Positions 54,940 through 62,827 of a DNA stretch of 64,000 bases are shown here, piece after piece. The stretch is from Pseudomonas viridiflava. GTDB lineage: Bacteria > Pseudomonadota > Gammaproteobacteria > Pseudomonadales > Pseudomonadaceae. Both the position numbers and the translations under genes were made by a program. The notes beneath the pieces were generated by a model. The model saw only the letters and a program-made list of their open reading frames with translations. It searched no databases and was not told the DNA's origin. The stretch is taken from NCBI RefSeq assembly GCF_900589395.1, contig NZ_UUIS01000014.1:62001-126000 (forward strand). The letters run 5' to 3'. The first letter of the stretch is position 1. Every line of letters begins with the position of its first letter.

Positions 54940-56273
54940 ACGTGGCACTCGTGCTGTTGCGGTGCCGGTTGCAGCTCGCCCAGGGCCTGCCGGTGTTCGG
55001 CGTGCAGGACAATGCCCGGGCGCGCCTGGCGCAGCCGGTCGATGGCCTGGTCCACCGAGCCGGCCCGCCCGGTATACAGCAGCCAGGCGGCCACGGCCGT
55101 GGCACTGCGCGAATACCCCAGCGCACAGCACACCAGCAAGGGGCCGGCCGGGCGCAGGGCCTCGATGGCCTGGGCGGCGGCCAGGCAATGCGCCGCGCTC
55201 GGAGCAATCAGGTCGAGCTGCGGCAGGCTGCGGTAGGCCCGCTCGCCGACCGTTGCCGGCAACTCGGCGCACAGGTCGACGATGGCGTCGAAGGCTTGCG
55301 TGGGGTGACGGCCAGGCACGCGGCCCAGCCAGACGTTGTCCAGCACAAGGTCAGCCTGCGGGTGTTTGCGTGTCCACCAACGAGAATTGCACCAGGCCCC
55401 GAGCAGGTAAGGCGCCAGCAGCCAGCGGGCCGCCGGGGTGAGGCTGCCGTCGCTACGCTTCTGAAAGCCCTGGGCATCGAACAACAGGTAATTGAGTGCC
55501 ACCAGCGCCAATGACAACGCCGGCCACAGCAGCCACAACCAGCCGCCACCCAGGGTGAACGCCGGCAAGGCCAGCAGCACTGCGCCCAGGGCGTAATACA
55601 CCGTCAGCCTCAGTCGCGCCGGGGTGCGCGTCAGTCGGGCACTGAGCAGCGGACTGCGGCCTTCGTCGGGCCATAGCCAGACGCACAGCCAGCCGGCCAG
55701 CGCGCCGGTGGGCAGGTCGACGAAGTGGTGCTGCCAGGTGGTCAGCACCGACACGCCGATCAGCGCGAACCAGCCATGCAGCAGCCAGCGCCAGGCGCTG
55801 TGGAACAGCCGTGCATAACGCTCCAGGCACACCCACAGGATCACCAGCAAGGCGATGTGCAGTGACGGCGCCTGGTTGAAGGGCTTGTCGAACCCGGCCA
55901 GCACCGCAAACAGCCAGCCGAACACACCGTCCATTTCCGGGCGCTCGAAGGTAAAGCGCAGCGGCCATAGTAGAAAGCAACTGACCGCCAGCAACTGCGC
56001 GCTGAGCAGGCGCAGCGCATGGGTGTCCAGGTGCCGGCGTGTCAGGCACGCCAGCAGCGAAAGCCCATACAGCAGGTCGATGGACCAGTAGGGCACGATG
56101 GTCCAGGCCCAGAATGGCATGTGGCTTTCCCAGGCAAATACCAGCGTACCGACGTCATCGCGCTGTGAGGTGTACCAGGTGGCAAACCCGTAGGTGCCGA
56201 AAAATAACGGCGCCAGGCACAGCAACCAGACCACGGCGCGCTTCCACAGGCCCGGCTCGCGCAGGCCGCTCAC
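54936..56273 (-). CDS. Fusion of PAP2-type (AUR1-like) phosphatase and dual-specificity phosphatase
   Basis: A 445-residue protein from GTG 56273, overlapping the upstream stop (GTGA); an ATG start at 56312 is also possible. The N-terminal about 200 residues are a multi-pass membrane domain with PAP2 motifs of the inositol-phosphoryl transferase type (QAPSLHIALL and TTWQHHFVDLPTGA). The C-terminal about 150 residues are a cytosolic dual-specificity phosphatase with the CX5R site CALGYSR. Together they suggest dephosphorylation of a phospholipid-phosphate intermediate. Confidence 0.8.
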   Translation of the reverse strand: MSGLREPGLWKRAVVWLLCLAPLFFGTYGFATWYTSQRDDVGTLVFAWESHMPFWAWTIVPYWSIDLLYGLSLLACLTRRHLDTHALRLLSAQLLAVSCFLLWPLRFTFERPEMDGVFGWLFAVLAGFDKPFNQAPSLHIALLVILWVCLERYARLFHSAWRWLLHGWFALIGVSVLTTWQHHFVDLPTGALAGWLCVWLWPDEGRSPLLSARLTRTPARLRLTVYYALGAVLLALPAFTLGGGWLWLLWPALSLALVALNYLLFDAQGFQKRSDGSLTPAARWLLAPYLLGAWCNSRWWTRKHPQADLVLDNVWLGRVPGRHPTQAFDAIVDLCAELPATVGERAYRSLPQLDLIAPSAAHCLAAAQAIEALRPAGPLLVCCALGYSRSATAVAAWLLYTGRAGSVDQAIDRLRQARPGIVLHAEHRQALGELQPAPQQHECHV

Positions 56274-58027
56274 GGCAGGCGTTGCGCGATGGACACACTG
56301 AAAATGCCCCATTCGTCGATGCGCTGGGTGATCTTGCGGAAACCGGCCGCTTCCACCAACTGGTCCATTTCCGCCTGGGTGCGCCGACGCATGACCCAGG
56401 CCTGGCCGGCACGATGGCTGGTCAGGGCGCGGGCGATCAGTTCCAGTTGCGGGTGCCACGGTTGCCCGGTGTAGACCAGGTAACCGCCGGGTTCGACGGC
56501 CTCGGCCAGCCCGGCCAGCGAATCACCGACCATCTGGTTGCTGGCGAACAGCTCATACAGGCCCGAGACCACGGCCAGGGTCGGCTTGGGTTCGATGGCC
56601 GCCAGGTCTGCCTTGTCAAAGGCATCGGCCTTGATGAAGCGAGCGATGTCGTCCAGGTCCAGTTGCTGGATCAGCGCGCTGCCCTGGCTGACGTTGAGGT
56701 CGCTGTAGTCGCGCAGCAGGATCGATTCGGGACGCGGTTCGACGCCCTTGAGCGCATCGAGAATGTAGCGCCCGTGGCCGGCGGCAATGTCGACGATGCG
56801 CACTGGTCGCTGTTGTTCATGCAGGCGCTGCATGGCCAGGCGCAGCAGTTCTTCAATGTTCACCTTGCGCTGGCGAATGCCTTTCCAGCCGATCGACTGC
56901 AGGTAGTTCTGGTCGATCGTGCGGCCCAGCCCACCTTGCCCGGTCGGTTGGTTGCGGTAGACGTAGTCCAGCGTGCTGCCGGAGTCGAAGCCTGTGTCGA
57001 AGCCCAGCTTCACGCCTGCCGAGAAGCGGCTGCCCAACTTCAGCCCGGCGCGGGTCAGGCGCCAGTACAGGCCGCGCAGCGAGCGCGGCGGCAGGGGCGC
57101 GGCCAGCACTTCGGCCTCGGCACAGGTGGCACCGACGCGGTCGGCGTCGAGCAGGGACGGCCGTTGCAAGGGCCGCTCGAACGCCTGGGTGACAAAGCGG
57201 CGGATACGCACCAGCGCCTGTTCGCGGTCACGCTCGCCCAAGGTGTCGTGGAAGAAACCGGGCAGTACGTGTTTCTCTTTGTGCACGCAGCCCAGACGCT
57301 CGAAGAAGCGCTCTTGCGGTGCGCGGTGCACGACGAAGTCAGAGCCGGAAATCAAGACCTGGGTCGGCACCTGGATCGCCTGGGCATCGGCCACGACACG
57401 CTCGGCGGCGTCGTAAAGGCCCAGCAGCACGTCGACCGAAATGGCCCGGGCTATCAACGGGTCGCTGTCGTAGGTCACCTGGCGAAGCCGGTCATGGGTG
57501 AGAAAGCGCGACTTGACGTAGCTGTTGACGAAGAAGTTGCCCTTGATACGGCGCATCAGAGCCAGACCCTGACGGGCAAAGGGCACGTACAGCTTGATGT
57601 CGAAGGCCGGGGAAGCCAGCACCATGGCACGGATTTTCGGGGCGTAGTCATGGGCCCAGGTGGCGGCGATCACGGCACCGACACTCTGCGCGACCACGGC
57701 AATGTTGTCGGGGTCGATCAAGTGGCTGGCGCCGATGTGGTCGACGAAGGTCTGCAGGTCGCGCACGTTGGTGGCAAAGCTCGGACTATGGCCGCGCTCG
57801 CCCGGCGACTGGCCGTGGCCACGCGCGTCCCAGGCAAAGAAGTCAAAGCCCGGCAAGTCGAGTTCCTCGACCAGGTGCGCAATACGTCCGGAATGCTCAT
57901 GGCCGCGGTGCAACAGCACGATAGCCTGGCGTGTGCTGCCAGGCATCGCATTCCTGGCGGGCCAGTGTCGATAGAACAACTCGACGTTATCGTGGGTACT
58001 GAAGTGCAGGGCGATCACATCGCGCAT
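56270..58027 (-). CDS. Fusion of alpha/beta hydrolase and SAM-dependent methyltransferase
   Basis: A 585-residue protein from ATG 58027 (MRDVIALHFSTHDNVELFYR), with AAAGGAA 6 bp upstream. Residues about 1-290 are a monoacylglycerol-lipase-like hydrolase (LLHRGHEHSGR, nucleophile in AQSVGA, DARGHGQS). Residues about 350-585 are a Rossmann methyltransferase with motif I IVDIAAGHGRYIL. This fusion is known in Pseudomonas beside CDP-alcohol phosphatidyltransferases, with unknown function. It may tailor a lipid headgroup or acyl chain. Confidence 0.85.
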   Translation of the reverse strand: MRDVIALHFSTHDNVELFYRHWPARNAMPGSTRQAIVLLHRGHEHSGRIAHLVEELDLPGFDFFAWDARGHGQSPGERGHSPSFATNVRDLQTFVDHIGASHLIDPDNIAVVAQSVGAVIAATWAHDYAPKIRAMVLASPAFDIKLYVPFARQGLALMRRIKGNFFVNSYVKSRFLTHDRLRQVTYDSDPLIARAISVDVLLGLYDAAERVVADAQAIQVPTQVLISGSDFVVHRAPQERFFERLGCVHKEKHVLPGFFHDTLGERDREQALVRIRRFVTQAFERPLQRPSLLDADRVGATCAEAEVLAAPLPPRSLRGLYWRLTRAGLKLGSRFSAGVKLGFDTGFDSGSTLDYVYRNQPTGQGGLGRTIDQNYLQSIGWKGIRQRKVNIEELLRLAMQRLHEQQRPVRIVDIAAGHGRYILDALKGVEPRPESILLRDYSDLNVSQGSALIQQLDLDDIARFIKADAFDKADLAAIEPKPTLAVVSGLYELFASNQMVGDSLAGLAEAVEPGGYLVYTGQPWHPQLELIARALTSHRAGQAWVMRRRTQAEMDQLVEAAGFRKITQRIDEWGIFSVSIAQRLP

Positions 58028-58129
58028 GGCGGGTTCCTTTGCCAAAACTACTGGAGGGGGGAGGGCGGCCGGGTGAGGCGTTTCGACAGCGTGTCGAAAC
58101 CGCCGTTGTCAGGCGGCCGCCGGGCAGGT

Positions 58130-58747
58130 TCAGTGCTTCGGTTCGCTGATTGACGCGAGTCCCTGGCGCACACGGTTGACCACGGTGTAGATGAGCAAGG
58201 CTGAGACCACGATCAGCACCAGATTTATCCATGCCGGGGCAAGTAAACCTGCGGCCACGCCGGCGCCCAGCACGCCGAACACAAAGGCCCGGTCACTCTT
58301 GCCCATCGGCCCGTCATAGCGGCGTGTGGCGCCCACCATCGTGCCCAGCACGCCGGCATATTCGGTGATGATCGCCAGCAGCGTGACCAGCACCACCAGC
58401 GCAGGGCTGACGCCCGTGATCAGGGCGAAGGGCAGGAACAGCGCGCTGTCGGCGATGACGTCGGTCAACTCGTTGAGGTAGGCCCCCAGCCGCGATTGCT
58501 GGCCGAACTCACGGGCCAGCATGCCGTCAATGGCATTGAGTGCCATGCGCACGATCATCCACAGCGGGATCAGGGCGAACACCGCGTAATGCGGCAGGCC
58601 AGCGACCACGATGGCGGCTACCAGCAGCGAGGCCAGGCAGGCGGCAACTGTCACCTGGTTGGCAGTGATGCCCTTGTCATAAAGCCGCTGTACCAGAGGA
58701 CGAAGCAGATTCTGGAAACGGGGTTTGAGCTGGTAGATCGAAATCAA
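58130..58747 (-). CDS. CDP-alcohol phosphatidyltransferase family protein
   Basis: A 205-residue protein when started at TTG 58747 (MISIYQLKPRFQNLLRPLVQ), with AGGA 9 bp upstream; an ATG at 58783 would add 12 residues. It has about six transmembrane segments. The family motif reads DGMLAREFGQQSRLGAYLNE followed by LTD, where the usual third Asp is Asn. It condenses CDP-diacylglycerol with an alcohol acceptor, unknown here. It is the first gene of the lipid operon. Confidence 0.82.
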   Translation of the reverse strand: MISIYQLKPRFQNLLRPLVQRLYDKGITANQVTVAACLASLLVAAIVVAGLPHYAVFALIPLWMIVRMALNAIDGMLAREFGQQSRLGAYLNELTDVIADSALFLPFALITGVSPALVVLVTLLAIITEYAGVLGTMVGATRRYDGPMGKSDRAFVFGVLGAGVAAGLLAPAWINLVLIVVSALLIYTVVNRVRQGLASISEPKH

Positions 58748-58974
58748 GAGGATGCGTCCTTGTCGGCGGGTCTGGCGCATCATCGGCGTATGAGGCGTTT
58801 TCGTACAGCGTTGGGTAAGGAAAAACGTGATGCACGTCTTGTTCTGGTGGTGTGTTACTGCCCGATTGGTAGTGGCCTAGAGCCTGTGACCGCTGGCCTG
58901 CCCGCGCTCGTCGCGGCGTGTTTATGCACTAGCCTGTTGGCAATAAACCCTGGCAGATGAGGAGGATTACAGTG

Positions 58975-60162
58975 ATGAACGTGCAACTGGCGTCGGCCCT
59001 GCAAAACCTGCGATTGCCCCTGCGCATCAAACTCTGGGACGGCCACGAACTGGCACTCGACGAGTCGCCGCGGGTGACCATCGTGGTCAAGGACCCGCAA
59101 CTGGTCAACGATTTCACCCACCCCAGCCTGGACCTGCTGGGCAGTGCCTTTGTCGAAGGCCGCCTGGAGCTGGAAGGTCCGATCACCGAGGTGGTGCGCC
59201 TGTGCGATGAACTCACCACTGCGCTCGGCGCCGCGGATGAGGGCGAGCAGCCCCTGCCACGTACGGCCCACGACCCTTCCATGGATGCGGCAGCCATCTC
59301 CTATCACTACGACCTTTCCAATGCGTTCTACCAACTGTGGCTTGATCAGGACATGGTCTACTCCTGCGCTTACTTCAAGACCGGTCGGGAAAGCCTCGAT
59401 CAGGCGCAACAGGACAAGTTTGATCATCTGTGCCGCAAGTTGCGCCTGCAGCCCGGCGAGTACCTGCTCGATGTCGGGTGTGGCTGGGGTGGCCTGGCGC
59501 GCTTTGCTGCCCGTGAATATGGTGCCCGGGTGCTGGGCATTACCTTGAGCCATGAACAGCTGGTCCTGGCTCGCCAGCGCGTGGTCGACGAAGGTTTGCA
59601 GGCGCAGGTCGAGCTGCAATTGCTCGATTACCGCGACCTGCCGCAGGACGGTCGCTTCGACAAGGTGGTCAGTGTCGGCATGTTCGAACACGTCGGGCAC
59701 GCCAACCTGCCGTTGTACAGCCAGCGTCTGTTCGCTGCCGTGCGGCCTGGCGGGCTGGTGATGAATCACGGCATTACGGCCCGGCATACGGATGGCCGCC
59801 CGGTCGGACGCGGGGCGGGCGAGTTCATTGGCCGCTATGTGTTCCCCAATGGCGAGTTGCCGCACCTTTCGATGATCAGTGGCCACCTGAGCGAGGCCGG
59901 GCTGGAAGTGGTCGATGTCGAGAGCCTGCGCCTGCATTACGCCATGACTCTGGAGCAGTGGAGTGCCCGTCTCGAAGCGCGCCTGGACCAGGCCCGCGTC
60001 CTGGTTCCCGAACACAGCTTGCGCATCTGGCGTCTGTACCTGGCCGGTTGTGCCTATGCCTTTGCCAGGGGCTGGATCAACCTGCACCAGATCCTGACGG
60101 TCAAGCCGCTGCCCGATGGCGGGCACCGGTTGCCGCTGACTCGGGCGGACCTGTACCGGTAG
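58975..60162 (+). CDS. cfaB: Cyclopropane-fatty-acyl-phospholipid synthase
   Basis: A 395-residue protein from ATG 58975, with AGGAGG 11 bp upstream; starts at 58957 and 58972 are less likely. It has the SAM motif LLDVGCGWGGLARFAAREYG and the CFA synthase signatures SYHYDLSNAFYQLWLD and SVGMFEHVG. It adds a methylene bridge to unsaturated acyl chains of membrane lipids, usually on entry to stationary phase. It is divergent from the lipid operon and convergent with clsA. Confidence 0.92.
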   Translation: MNVQLASALQNLRLPLRIKLWDGHELALDESPRVTIVVKDPQLVNDFTHPSLDLLGSAFVEGRLELEGPITEVVRLCDELTTALGAADEGEQPLPRTAHDPSMDAAAISYHYDLSNAFYQLWLDQDMVYSCAYFKTGRESLDQAQQDKFDHLCRKLRLQPGEYLLDVGCGWGGLARFAAREYGARVLGITLSHEQLVLARQRVVDEGLQAQVELQLLDYRDLPQDGRFDKVVSVGMFEHVGHANLPLYSQRLFAAVRPGGLVMNHGITARHTDGRPVGRGAGEFIGRYVFPNGELPHLSMISGHLSEAGLEVVDVESLRLHYAMTLEQWSARLEARLDQARVLVPEHSLRIWRLYLAGCAYAFARGWINLHQILTVKPLPDGGHRLPLTRADLYR

Positions 60163-60174
60163 CGGTCGTACCGG

Positions 60175-61614
60175 CTACAGGATGGGCGAGATAAGCCGGG
60201 CCACGCGCATGCCCAGTCGGTGCAGACCACGTGTGTCGCGGCTGTCTTGCGAAGTGATCTCGCGGGCCAGTTCGAAATCGGCCGTCAGCATGGCCTCGAC
60301 TTCGCTGGCGAAGCTGCGGTCGACGGTCAGCAGCATCAGTTCGAAGTTGAGCCGGAACGAACGGTTGTCCAGGTTGGCGCTGCCGATGGCAGTGACTTCG
60401 TCGTCGACCAGTACCACCTTCTGGTGCAGAAAGCCCGGTTGGTAGCGGAACACCCGCACACCGCTGCGTACGGCATCGAAGGCATACAGGCTGGAGGCGG
60501 CATACACCACGTAGTGATCGGGCCGCGAGGGCAGCAGCAGGCGCACATCCACGCCGCGCAACACGGCCAGGTGCAGGGCCGCCGAGACCGCTTCGTCCGG
60601 AATGAAATACGGGCTGGTGATCCAGATACGCTTTTGCGCCGAGTGGATGGCCTCGACGAAAAACAGCGAGCAGGTTTCCTGTGCATCGGCCGGTCCCGTG
60701 GCCAGCAACTGACAGAGCACGCCGTCTTCCGGGTAACGGTCGGGCAGGCTCAGCGGTGGCAGTTGCCGGGTGGCCCAGAACCAGTCCTCGGCGAATGACT
60801 CCTGCAGGCAGGCCACCACCGGGCCGATCACCTGCACATGAGTGTCGCGCCAGGGTGACAGCGGCGGCTTGAGGCCCAGGTATTCGTCGCCCACGTTATG
60901 CCCGCCCAGATAGCCCTTCACGCCATCGACCACGACAATCTTGCGGTGGTTGCGAAAGTTGATCTGGAAGCGGTTCATCCACCCGCCATGGGTGGCAAAC
61001 GCCTTGGCCCGCACGCCGCCTGCGCGGAGTTTTTCCACGTAGCTGGCCGGCAGTGCGTGACTGCCGATGCCGTCGTAGAGCACATACACCGCCACGCCTT
61101 CGCCGGCCTTTTCCAGCAGCAGGTCTTGCAGGCGCCGGCCCAGGTCATCGTCGTGAATGATGAAGAACTGCACCAGCACGGTCTGCCGTGCCTGGCGAAT
61201 CGCCTCGAACATGGCCGCAAAGCTGGCCTGGCCATTGATCAGCAGCTTCACCTGATTATTGGCCAGCGCCGGCATGGTGCCCAGGCGTGGCAGGGCGCGC
61301 AGGGCGGCATAGGCATCCAGGCGCCGCGCTGCCACGGCTTCGTCGATCCAGGGGCGCCAGTTGAGGCTGCCGATGGCGTGCTTCATTTCCTTGTTGGCCT
61401 GGCGTCGCGCCTTGATGTAGGCGTCGAACGAACTGCGGCCGAACACCATGTATGGGATCAGGGTGAAGTAGGGAATGAACAGCAAGGACATGGCCCAGGC
61501 AATCGCGCCTTGGGCGGTGCGCACGGTCAGCAACGCATGAATGGCGGCCACTGTGCCCAGCAGGTGAATGAACCCCAGTACGTAACCGAAGAAATACGGG
61601 CTGTGATAATCCAT
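60175..61614 (-). CDS. clsA: Cardiolipin synthase A
   Basis: A 479-residue protein from ATG 61614 ([20 protein letters not shown]), the normal ClsA length. Two N-terminal membrane segments are followed by two phospholipase-D HKD motifs: [12 protein letters not shown]...GGHN and HQKVVLVDD...GSANLDNRS. It makes cardiolipin from two phosphatidylglycerols. It ends 12 bp from the cfa stop, converging. Confidence 0.94.
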   Translation of the reverse strand: MDYHSPYFFGYVLGFIHLLGTVAAIHALLTVRTAQGAIAWAMSLLFIPYFTLIPYMVFGRSSFDAYIKARRQANKEMKHAIGSLNWRPWIDEAVAARRLDAYAALRALPRLGTMPALANNQVKLLINGQASFAAMFEAIRQARQTVLVQFFIIHDDDLGRRLQDLLLEKAGEGVAVYVLYDGIGSHALPASYVEKLRAGGVRAKAFATHGGWMNRFQINFRNHRKIVVVDGVKGYLGGHNVGDEYLGLKPPLSPWRDTHVQVIGPVVACLQESFAEDWFWATRQLPPLSLPDRYPEDGVLCQLLATGPADAQETCSLFFVEAIHSAQKRIWITSPYFIPDEAVSAALHLAVLRGVDVRLLLPSRPDHYVVYAASSLYAFDAVRSGVRVFRYQPGFLHQKVVLVDDEVTAIGSANLDNRSFRLNFELMLLTVDRSFASEVEAMLTADFELAREITSQDSRDTRGLHRLGMRVARLISPIL

Positions 61615-61758
61615 GCGCAGCGCTTCTCTGTAGTCCGGACCTTGGGCCTTAACAGACCACAGCCGCCCACGATTGTCGCTATTTAATTCCGGGTGCAACG
61701 CGGCGTGCCGATGCCGGTCCAAGGTTCATCGTTCCCCGACCTGACAAGGATCCTTGAA

Positions 61759-62283
61759 ATGAACAAACGCATGTTGGCCCTGCTGGCTTGCCTGGCTGCG
61801 CCTGTCGCCGCCCAGGCGCAGATGCTGCAACCGGGCCTGTGGGAAATGACCTCAAGCAACATGCAGGTCGACGGCCAGGCGTTGCCGGACCTGCAAGTCA
61901 TGCTTGGGCAATTGAAGAACCTTCCGCCTGAACAGCGCGCCATGCTGGAACAGGGCATGAAGAACCAGGGCATTACCCTGGGCGGTCAGGGTGTGCGGTT
62001 CTGCCTGACCGAGGCGCAGGTCAAGTCAGACGATATTCCACTCACCGATCCCAAGTCAGGGTGCAAGCAGAGCATCACCGAGCGTAACGGCCCGAACTGG
62101 AAATTCCAGTTCAGTTGCCCTAAAGCGCAAGGCACAGGGCAGGCTCAGTTCCTGAGTGATCGCGAATTCACCACTAAGGTAGCCGGTACCTTCAATGCTT
62201 CCGGCCAGCAGCAGAAGGGCAGCATGGACACCCGTGCTGTTTGGCAGGGCGCGCAATGCGGGGCTGTCGCGCCACGCACCTGA
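61759..62283 (+). CDS. DUF3617 domain periplasmic protein
   Basis: A 174-residue protein from ATG 61759 (MNKRMLALLACLAAPVAAQA), with AAGGATC upstream. The signal peptide precedes LQPGLWEMTSSNMQVDG, the DUF3617 start motif, with paired cysteines (VRFCLTE, SGCKQS, FSCPK, AQCGA). Function is unknown. A palindromic parS lies 15 bp past its stop. Confidence 0.8.
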   Translation: MNKRMLALLACLAAPVAAQAQMLQPGLWEMTSSNMQVDGQALPDLQVMLGQLKNLPPEQRAMLEQGMKNQGITLGGQGVRFCLTEAQVKSDDIPLTDPKSGCKQSITERNGPNWKFQFSCPKAQGTGQAQFLSDREFTTKVAGTFNASGQQQKGSMDTRAVWQGAQCGAVAPRT

Positions 62284-62297
62284 GTGTGAAACACGAG

Positions 62298-62313
62298 TGT
62301 TCCACGTGGAACA
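62298..62313. other. parS: parS centromere site
   Basis: TGTTCCACGTGGAACA is a perfect 16-bp palindrome (extended to 22 bp by flanking symmetric bases) and matches the Pseudomonas ParB-binding consensus exactly. It is intergenic, between the DUF3617 gene and the convergent gene at 62327. ParB loading here serves chromosome segregation, which fits a location near the origin. Confidence 0.92.
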
Positions 62314-62326
62314 CTCTGGTTTTCAG

Positions 62327-62731
62327 TCAGCGCTTGAGTTGTTGACATCCTGTCAGGCGTCCGCAGTTGATGCGGCTTCCGGTGCCGTCCGAACTCGAGA
62401 CACGCGTGATGGTGGTCCAGCCCACGCGCTGGATGGTGCCAATCCAGGCTTCGCCCTCCCACGACAACCCGCTGAAAAACGTCAATTGCCCGAAGCGGCT
62501 GTTGGTTTGTGCCCAGCGTCTGTGCCCTGCGACTTCGTAGCCGCGTAGGTAAGTCGTATTCCCCTGAGTCGCCACGCTGTAGCTATTACCCAGCGAATCG
62601 CTGCATGCCAGCAAGGTCAGGCTGCGTGTGCACACGGCTTGTTCAAAGGTGGGCCGGGCACCTATTGCCCAGGCATGGAGGTCTATCGTCATCAGGAAAA
62701 TCCCTGCCAGCACCTTTGCCAGAACGTTCAT
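62327..62731 (-). CDS. Secreted small protein of unknown function, beside a Zur box
   Basis: A 134-residue protein with a signal peptide (MNVLAKVLAGIFLMTIDLHA). The mature part has four cysteines (AVCTRS, LLACSD, INCGRLTGC) and no histidine-rich stretch. No family is recognised. Its start lies 38 bp from a perfect Zur box, so zinc control is possible. Confidence 0.62.
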   Translation of the reverse strand: MNVLAKVLAGIFLMTIDLHAWAIGARPTFEQAVCTRSLTLLACSDSLGNSYSVATQGNTTYLRGYEVAGHRRWAQTNSRFGQLTFFSGLSWEGEAWIGTIQRVGWTTITRVSSSDGTGSRINCGRLTGCQQLKR

Positions 62732-62768
62732 ACCTGCGCCTTCATCGGATTAATTCACTGTTTTGCAT

Positions 62769-62783
62769 TGTTATACTATAACA
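62769..62783. promoter_or_regulatory. Zur box between divergent genes
   Basis: TGTTATACTATAACA is a perfect dyad around a central C and matches the core of the Gram-negative Zur consensus (GTTATANTATAAC). It lies 38 bp before the secreted protein and 45 bp before the COG0523 GTPase start, positioned to repress both when zinc is plentiful. Confidence 0.85.
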
Positions 62784-62827
62784 TCAGGCGGCCTTGCATG
62801 AACCCTTGCAACCGTAGGTGACCCCTG

